This document shows positions 6,911-10,794 of a stretch of DNA of 10,794 nucleotides, in pieces. This stretch comes from Brachionus plicatilis. Taxonomy: Eukaryota; Rotifera; Eurotatoria; Ploima; Brachionidae. The position numbers were made by a program, and so were the translations under genes. The stretch lies in contig QEOQ01000451.1 in the NCBI GenBank assembly GCA_010279815.1, positions 383,141 through 393,934 of the forward strand, given 5' to 3'. Below the pieces are notes generated by a model. The model searched no databases, was not told the DNA's origin, and worked only from the letters and a program-made list of their open reading frames with translations. Position 1 is the first letter of the stretch. The number at the start of each line of letters is the position of its first letter.

Positions 6911-7785
6911 CTTAATGATAAAGCAATTGGACCAGATCAAAATCATAATTTATTGTTAAACAATTTACCTCAAAATATTTTAAAAGAAATGAAAAATCTT
7001 TCAATCTTTTAATCCACATGTACCTTGATCTTGGAGAGATTGGAAAACTGCAAACTATGAAACCAAAAAATCGTCTTAGTAATACTCATAATCTATCATA
7101 GATATAATTTTAGTTAAATAAAATAATTAATTTCTTAATTTTTGCAACATACTGTAAAGTTTTTTAGAGCATTAGTCTTTATTGATTCAAGAACAATCCG
7201 GTTTTAGGAAACAAAGACAAACTGCTGACAATCTTTTTTTCTCATCCAAAAATTGCTGAATATTCAAATAGTAAGAAATAAGTCAACGCTTTGTTTTTGA
7301 CATTTCGAAGGCTTTTGACAGGATCTGGAATGGCCTAAAAAAATGAACCTCTCACAAATTCATTCACTGGATCAAGTATTTTCTTGATTCAAAGAAATTC
7401 AAAGTAAACGTAAATGGCCATATTACTGAAGAATTTTCAATAACCACATGTTTGCCTATTGAAAATTCTATTATATTTTTTAAACGATATCCCTTAAAGA
7501 AATAGAGCAAATAAATGAGTTCTTCCTCCCTTTGCTGACGACCTTGTTACTTTCTTAATTTATTAGAAATAGGGTAATTTAGAAAATAAGATCAATAAAT
7601 ACTTAGATGGACTAGAACAGCGGCTTTGCAAGTTGAAAATGAAAATCTAATATTTCACATCACGAGGCTTTAAATAAACTTAAACTACTACTACTAATCG
7701 ACTTTTTGAGTTGAGTGAAAGATATGTTGGGACAGGACTGAGTCATTCTATTCCATTGATTGTAACTCTCGTTTTCAATATCTAA
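6911..7785 (+). pseudogene. Non-LTR reverse transcriptase, multiply broken
   Basis: Readable pieces, in three frames, are LNDKAIGPDQ (6911-6940; the K-x-x-GPD motif at the start of the RT fingers), FNLLIHMYLDLGEI (7000-7041), IQEQSGFRKQRQTADN (7185-7232; the QSGFR block), FDISKAFDRIW (7296-7328; motif A with the first catalytic Asp), KVNVNGHITEEF (about 7402-7437), a damaged motif B region near 7440-7470, and FADDLVTFLI (7531-7560; motif C, a YADD variant with Phe). A late piece, ELSERYVGTGLSHSIPLI (within 7708-7761), resembles the C-terminal end of such proteins and closes with TAA at 7783. Frameshifts, stops and deletions between the pieces exclude activity. Identification as a non-LTR RT is firm. 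Confidence 0.85.
7115..7156 (-). mobile_element. Mariner-like terminus, fragment 2
   Basis: It differs from 3805-3846 at two of 42 positions and has the same orientation. It interrupts the RT pseudogene between a KPKNRL-like piece ending at about 7080 and the SKVF-like piece starting at about 7157. It ends exactly in CTGTA, consistent with insertion at a TA. The insert between the RT pieces is only about 75 bases, so either this is a very short element or the other end has been lost. No TIR partner is seen at its left edge. Confidence 0.55.
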
Positions 7786-7891
7786 TTTTAATTTTCTTCT
7801 ATTTTAGCCTTTTTTTATTTTTTTATATATTTTTACTTATTTTTTATTTTTATTTTATCTTATATAACTTTGTTTTTATTATTTTTTAAAT

Positions 7892-7911
7892 CCGAGAGAA
7901 CATTAGCTCGG
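7892..7911 (+). other. 3'-end hairpin of the LINE
   Basis: CCGAG (7892-7896) pairs with CTCGG (7907-7911) around a 10-base loop, directly before the A-rich tail. Several LINE families use a 3' stem-loop as the recognition site for their reverse transcriptase (for example UnaL2). Its position fits that role; function here is inference. Confidence 0.45.
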
Positions 7912-7940
7912 TACACAAAAACAAATTAATAAAAAATAAT

Positions 7941-8898
7941 GCAAATTTTTCGAACCTTTTTATTACCTTGTAAGAAATTGAAATTAGTTTTCTAAAAAAA
8001 CTTAAATAATTCTTTAATAAAGAAATTTTTAATTCAAGTAAGATTTGTTTTCACTTATTATCAAAATCAAATCATTTATATTTTTGTTTCAAATAATTAA
8101 CCTTGTTAATACAAATTGACACCATTAATAATTTTTTATTATTTTTATTAGGAAAGAAAAATGATTATTCTTAAGGAGCTTAAGCTCAGTAAGAAAAAAA
8201 ATAATAATTAAAAAATATTTTAGAAATTTTAACCTGGATTTAAAACTTGTTGCCAAGAATACTACCAAATAAAATTTCTAGAAAAAAATATCAAAAACCT
8301 TTAAAATAATAATTTTGACATATATTTTGCTGAATCTTCTGAAACAAATGATATAAGTATTTTGCTGCTTCTGTCTAAATAAAGTCTATATAAAAAACTT
8401 GAAAATACTTAGCACAATTTTTTCATTTATTTTAAGATCTCAATTTGCAAACAAACTAAAAGTATATTATTTTTTCAAAATGCATTAAAATAATGTTTAA
8501 ATCAGTATTTTTATTGAAAATACTTGAAAAATTTAATAAATTAAAAAAAACACTGATTAAAATAATCACAACCTAAAATAATTTTTTTGATATCAAAAGG
8601 AAAAATTTTCCATGTAAAATTTTCATGTATTTAAATTTCATGGAAACTAAAACTACATATTATTTTTCATAGATACTAGCGATTAAAAGAACTAGTGAAA
8701 GCAAAGTGAACTATTTAGGTATACTGTATTAATAAATTTTTATCTAGGAAAAAATTAATTTAACCAACTTTTAAAATTAATTTCTTTTCAAAACTAAATT
8801 TTCCTTGATAAATAGCACTGAGAACTTTATTATTTTAAACGATAAATTATTTTCAAATTAAACACTAATTTTTAATAAGATTTGTCAACTGTTATAAA
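7941..8898. other. AT-rich non-coding DNA with palindromes
   Basis: No gene or transposon is identified. A perfect 12-base palindrome GAGCTTAAGCTC (8176-8187) sits between A/T-rich arms that are themselves roughly inverted (about 8128-8170 and 8188-8215). TTTCCATG (8607-8614) pairs with CATGGAAA (8639-8646), next to the palindrome GGAAAAATTTTCC (8599-8611). These could be remnants of inverted-repeat elements, but no second copy exists in the window. Confidence 0.5.
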
Positions 8899-9055
8899 TG
8901 TAACACCTCATCCAGCAGATCCCGGTCTTCTGAGGCCTTGCTGAATTACTTTAAATGTTGTTGTTGTTTTTCAGTTTTAGTTTTTATAAATAAAGAAGAA
9001 AAGAAATATTTTTTACCGACCCTTCATTTCTCTCTCGTTTATTTAATAGCGCACG
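8899..9055 (+). repeat. 5' long terminal repeat
   Basis: It aligns end to end with 9816-9971, with several substitutions and small indels. It begins TGTAACA, carries complementary CAGCA and TGCTG near the start (a possible hairpin), a TTGTTGTTGTT run, an AATAAA polyadenylation signal at 8989-8994 and a shared end ATTTAATAGCGCACG. The true 3' limit may be a few bases further, at about 9062. The divergence between the two LTRs shows that the insertion is old. Confidence 0.8.
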
Positions 9056-9068
9056 TTATTATCACGGA

Positions 9069-9261
9069 TATGTTCGAATTGGAAAGACAAATAGTCAAAA
9101 TGTTTGGAAAACAACCTGATTCCCAAACGGACGCTTTTGCGAATTTTATAGTCGAAAATTTAATTTTGTTTTGGAGAGTCGATGTTTCGAATCCACAAAC
9201 ATGCTCTGAGGCAAATTATTTGGTGGTTCAAACATATGCCAGACTTCAAATTTTAAACTAA
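9069..9261 (+). pseudogene. Unidentified ORF, possible gag remnant
   Basis: This ORF of 63 codons starts with ATG about 14 bases after the LTR core and ends with TAA at 9259-9261. The frame is open back into the LTR (from 8938), but that part looks like LTR sequence and not protein. The product begins MFELERQIVKMFGKQPDS and has no motif I recognise; there is no CCHC zinc knuckle. Position, directly after the 5' LTR and before pol, suggests a gag fragment, but the sequence does not prove it. It is more G+C-rich than its surroundings, as expected of retroelement coding DNA. Confidence 0.4.
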
Positions 9262-9649
9262 AACCAGCATAAGCAGCTCAGCAAGGAAAAGACGGAAAAC
9301 CAAGAAAATAATAAAAAACCTAAAAGATCCCGCACCGCAGTTAACTAGGTGGCTAATCGGACAACGAATGTGCGAGTTTGATATCGAATATCGCAAAGGT
9401 CTCGAGAACGGTAATGCAGATGCGCTTTCAAGTTGGCTTTTGGAGGATGAATTGACAGAAGAACAAGAAGTGAATCGAGAGCCTGGCGTAGTAATAAATC
9501 ACGTTGTGCTTCTACAGACCGATTTCAATGAAGGACAACCCGAGGATGCAGCTATTGCGGAACTGTACCGATGGTTATTGAAAGGCATTAGACCTGAAAA
9601 ATTTAGACAGAACCGATCCAGAGCAATTTATCTACTAAAGACAGTTTAA
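9257..9649 (+). pseudogene. pol remnant: RNase H end and integrase linker
   Basis: This frame is open from 9257 to TAA at 9649, in the +1 frame relative to the preceding ORF and overlapping its stop. After a lysine- and arginine-rich stretch (SARKRRKTKK) come LKDPAPQLTRWL and FDIEYRKGLENGNADALS, the hallmark end of Ty3/gypsy RNase H (RW...F-x-I-x-YR-x-G-x-x-N-x-x-ADALS). The following acidic linker ends in AIAELYRWLLKGIRP, which resembles the segment just before the integrase zinc-binding domain. The frame then stops; the HHCC and DDE parts of integrase are absent. The deletion junction with upstream sequence probably lies between 9262 and 9310. Confidence 0.8.
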
Positions 9650-9659
9650 GCGTTTCCTC

Positions 9660-9749
9660 ATGTTGGGAAAAGACATTAATCGGCGTTACGACAAAGACAG
9701 AATCCCATCAAGGACATCACTGACCAGAAGGAACACTAAGTTACATTAA
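9660..9749 (+). pseudogene. Short basic ORF before the 3' LTR
   Basis: A 29-codon frame from ATG at 9660 to TAA at 9749 encodes a basic peptide containing INRRYDKDRIPSRTS. It may be the tail of pol left by the deletion, or untranslated 3' sequence that happens to be open. I recognise no domain. Confidence 0.25.
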
Positions 9750-9781
9750 TTTTTTTGTTTGTTTTTTCTTTTTTCCCTGAA

Positions 9782-9803
9782 CGTCGGGAGCCTTTCTCCC
9801 ACG
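9782..9803 (+). other. Hairpin just upstream of the 3' LTR
   Basis: CGT and GGGAG (9782-9784, 9786-9790) pair with CTCCC and ACG (9796-9803) around CCTTT, with one bulged base. It lies 12 bases before the 3' LTR, beside the expected polypurine tract, of which only GGAAG (near 9808-9812) is visible. A role in plus-strand priming or RNA structure would be inference. Confidence 0.4.
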
Positions 9804-9815
9804 GTTAGGAAGTAA

Positions 9816-9971
9816 TGTAACAACCCATTCAGTAGACCCCGGTTTTCTGGGGCCTTGCTGGATTACTTTAAATGTTGTTGTTGTGTTTTGTTTTGGTTTT
9901 TAGAAATAAAGAAGAGAAGAAACATTTTTTATTTTTTCTCCCTATTTTCCTCTTTTATTTAATAGCGCACG
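9816..9971 (+). repeat. 3' long terminal repeat
   Basis: This is the direct counterpart of the 5' LTR: TGTAACA start, CCCCGG...CTGGGG hairpin, the same TTGTTGTTG run, AATAAA at 9905-9910 and the common ending ATTTAATAGCGCACG. The match to the 5' copy stops at about 9971. Another seven bases may belong to it if ATAAA at 9979-9983 is the target duplication. Confidence 0.8.
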
Positions 9972-9983
9972 CTTTTAAATAAA

Positions 9984-10794
9984 TCTTATTTATTGAGCCT
10001 AGAAAAAAATTGCTTAATTTTTAAAATATCATATTTTTAGGTTTTTAAAGTAGAAGATATTTAATATTTAACTGGTTTGATATGGAAATTTACTTTCATT
10101 TACTTTTTCACTGCATTCAAATTATTCTTTTTAACAATGATTTCAGCCTAATTTTAAAATTATGCATGATTTTAGTGTTTTTATTTTACGTAGTTACCCG
10201 ATTTTAGTGCCATGTCATTAAATTTGTTAGTAACATGTAGATCAATACAAGATAAATCTTTTACATGTTTTTACAGCTTATCACTAAAATAGAGTACTCT
10301 ATTTTAAAGACATGTAACTCATTTACGTTAATTAAATAATATTTTTTTAAAAATCCCAAGTAAAATTTAAATTCAAGTTTCAATTATTTCTTAAACACAT
10401 TTAAATTAAATAACAGTTTTAATTCAAATAAGCTAAAATGGGATTATTAATCCAGGTAAAATTTACCAATGTTATATAATTTATTTTGATTAATAATGTT
10501 TCAAATTTATCAGATAAATGTATAATTATTCATTAGAGTTAATTTTAAACCCAAAAAATCTAAATTTAATTCTAAATTAAAATGAAAATTACTTAACGTT
10601 TACCACTTTAGAGACTTTTGTTTAAATAAATTAGAAATTAGAAAAATACTACCATTTATCTAATGGAAAAGGTTTATTTTTCTAGCACAAATTTTAAATA
10701 AAATGTGCTTATATCACTTAATCATTTATGCTTCTTTATTTATGAGAAAGAGTTCATGTAATAATGGTTTGTTTGAACTTCGAGAGCTAACTAT
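9984..10794. other. AT-rich non-coding DNA
   Basis: No coding or transposon sequence is recognised. A perfect 22-base palindrome centred on AGAGTACTCT lies at 10285-10306, near three ACATGT sites (10233, 10263, 10310). Two small adjacent palindromes, GGATT/AATCC and GGTAAA/TTTACC, lie at 10441-10467. Nothing ties these to a function. Confidence 0.5.

Larger units (their letters stand above)
6905..7940 (+). mobile_element. Decayed non-LTR retrotransposon (LINE)
   Basis: Pieces of a reverse transcriptase in the correct order run from about 6911 to 7785, then a T-rich 3' region, a small hairpin (7892-7911) and an A-rich tail (about 7913-7940). There is no endonuclease domain and no ORF1, so the copy is 5'-truncated, as is common for LINEs copied by target-primed reverse transcription. 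A mariner-like end is inserted at 7115-7156. Several internal deletions shorten the RT from the usual 250 or more codons. The C-terminal motif is reminiscent of Jockey/CR1-like groups, but I would not assign the clade. Confidence 0.75.
8899..9978 (+). mobile_element. Ty3/gypsy-type LTR element, internally deleted
   Basis: Two direct LTRs of about 157 bases, both starting TGTAACA, flank an interior of about 760 bases. The interior holds an ORF just inside the 5' LTR (9069-9261), the C-terminal end of the pol RNase H with the start of the linker toward integrase (9257-9649) and a small basic ORF before the 3' LTR. Protease, reverse transcriptase and nearly all of integrase are gone; full elements of this type are about 5 kb. 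ATAAA stands directly before the 5' LTR (8894-8898) and again at 9979-9983, a possible five-base target duplication that would put the 3' boundary at 9978. No primer-binding site starting TGG follows the 5' LTR. Confidence 0.8.

Noticed and set aside
7790..7890. Possible coding or RNA gene in the T-rich stretch after the RT
   Set aside because: Low-complexity T/A tract with no open frame; best explained as the LINE 3' untranslated region.
8938..9068. N-terminal extension of the 9069 ORF into the LTR
   Set aside because: This part is the LTR sequence itself, repeated without an open frame of that length in the 3' LTR, and includes the polyadenylation signal. The open frame there looks accidental.
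9252..9258. Canonical -1 slippery heptamer TTTAAAC in frame, just before the stop
   Set aside because: A -1 slip here reaches a stop after four codons, and the surviving pol frame is +1. In A/T-rich DNA the heptamer is likely by chance.
8899..9978. An intact retrovirus or envelope-bearing element
   Set aside because: The interior is under 0.8 kb and lacks protease, reverse transcriptase, integrase core and any env-like ORF.

Overview
This is a very AT-rich stretch of nuclear DNA from a eukaryote, most likely an invertebrate animal. It carries decayed copies of animal-type transposons (Tc1/mariner, piggyBac, a non-LTR retrotransposon, a Ty3/gypsy LTR element) and no bacterial operon structure, rRNA, tRNA or CRISPR array. 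I cannot name the species from the sequence. No conventional multi-exon host gene is visible. Most recognisable coding matter is transposon wreckage full of stops, frameshifts and internal deletions.

Layout. 1-3804 is AT-rich non-coding DNA with two diverged, same-orientation copies of a short non-autonomous repeat that has inverted ends (549-1146 and 1919-2389). 3805-3846 is a mariner-like terminus that recurs at 7115-7156. 3944-4591 is the most unusual part: a 54-codon minus-strand ORF (4160-4324) with two AT-hook motifs, flanked on both sides by eight-unit arrays of the short motif GYATAAA, spaced about two helical turns apart. 4592-5126 holds GC-containing hairpins in AT-rich DNA. 5127-5501 is an internally deleted Tc1-like transposase pseudogene. 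5553-6319 is an internally deleted piggyBac-like element with a frameshifted N-terminal transposase remnant, followed by an extra piggyBac-type end with an intact TTAA (6463-6502). About 6905-7940 is a rotted non-LTR retrotransposon whose reverse transcriptase motifs are still readable, including an FADD catalytic box. 8899 to about 9978 is a Ty3/gypsy-type LTR element reduced to about 1.1 kb: two LTRs, one unidentified ORF and the end of RNase H with the start of the integrase linker. The rest, to 10794, is AT-rich DNA with palindromes only.

How it fits together. The window reads as a transposon graveyard. The AT-hook ORF stands out because it is uninterrupted, is much richer in G+C (67 of 165 bases) than its surroundings, and sits between two arrays of AT-rich sites of the kind an AT-hook could bind. 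Whether this is a small self-regulating gene, a non-autonomous element carrying a DNA-binding protein and subterminal repeats, or one exon of a larger gene cannot be settled from the sequence alone. It is the best candidate here for something undescribed.
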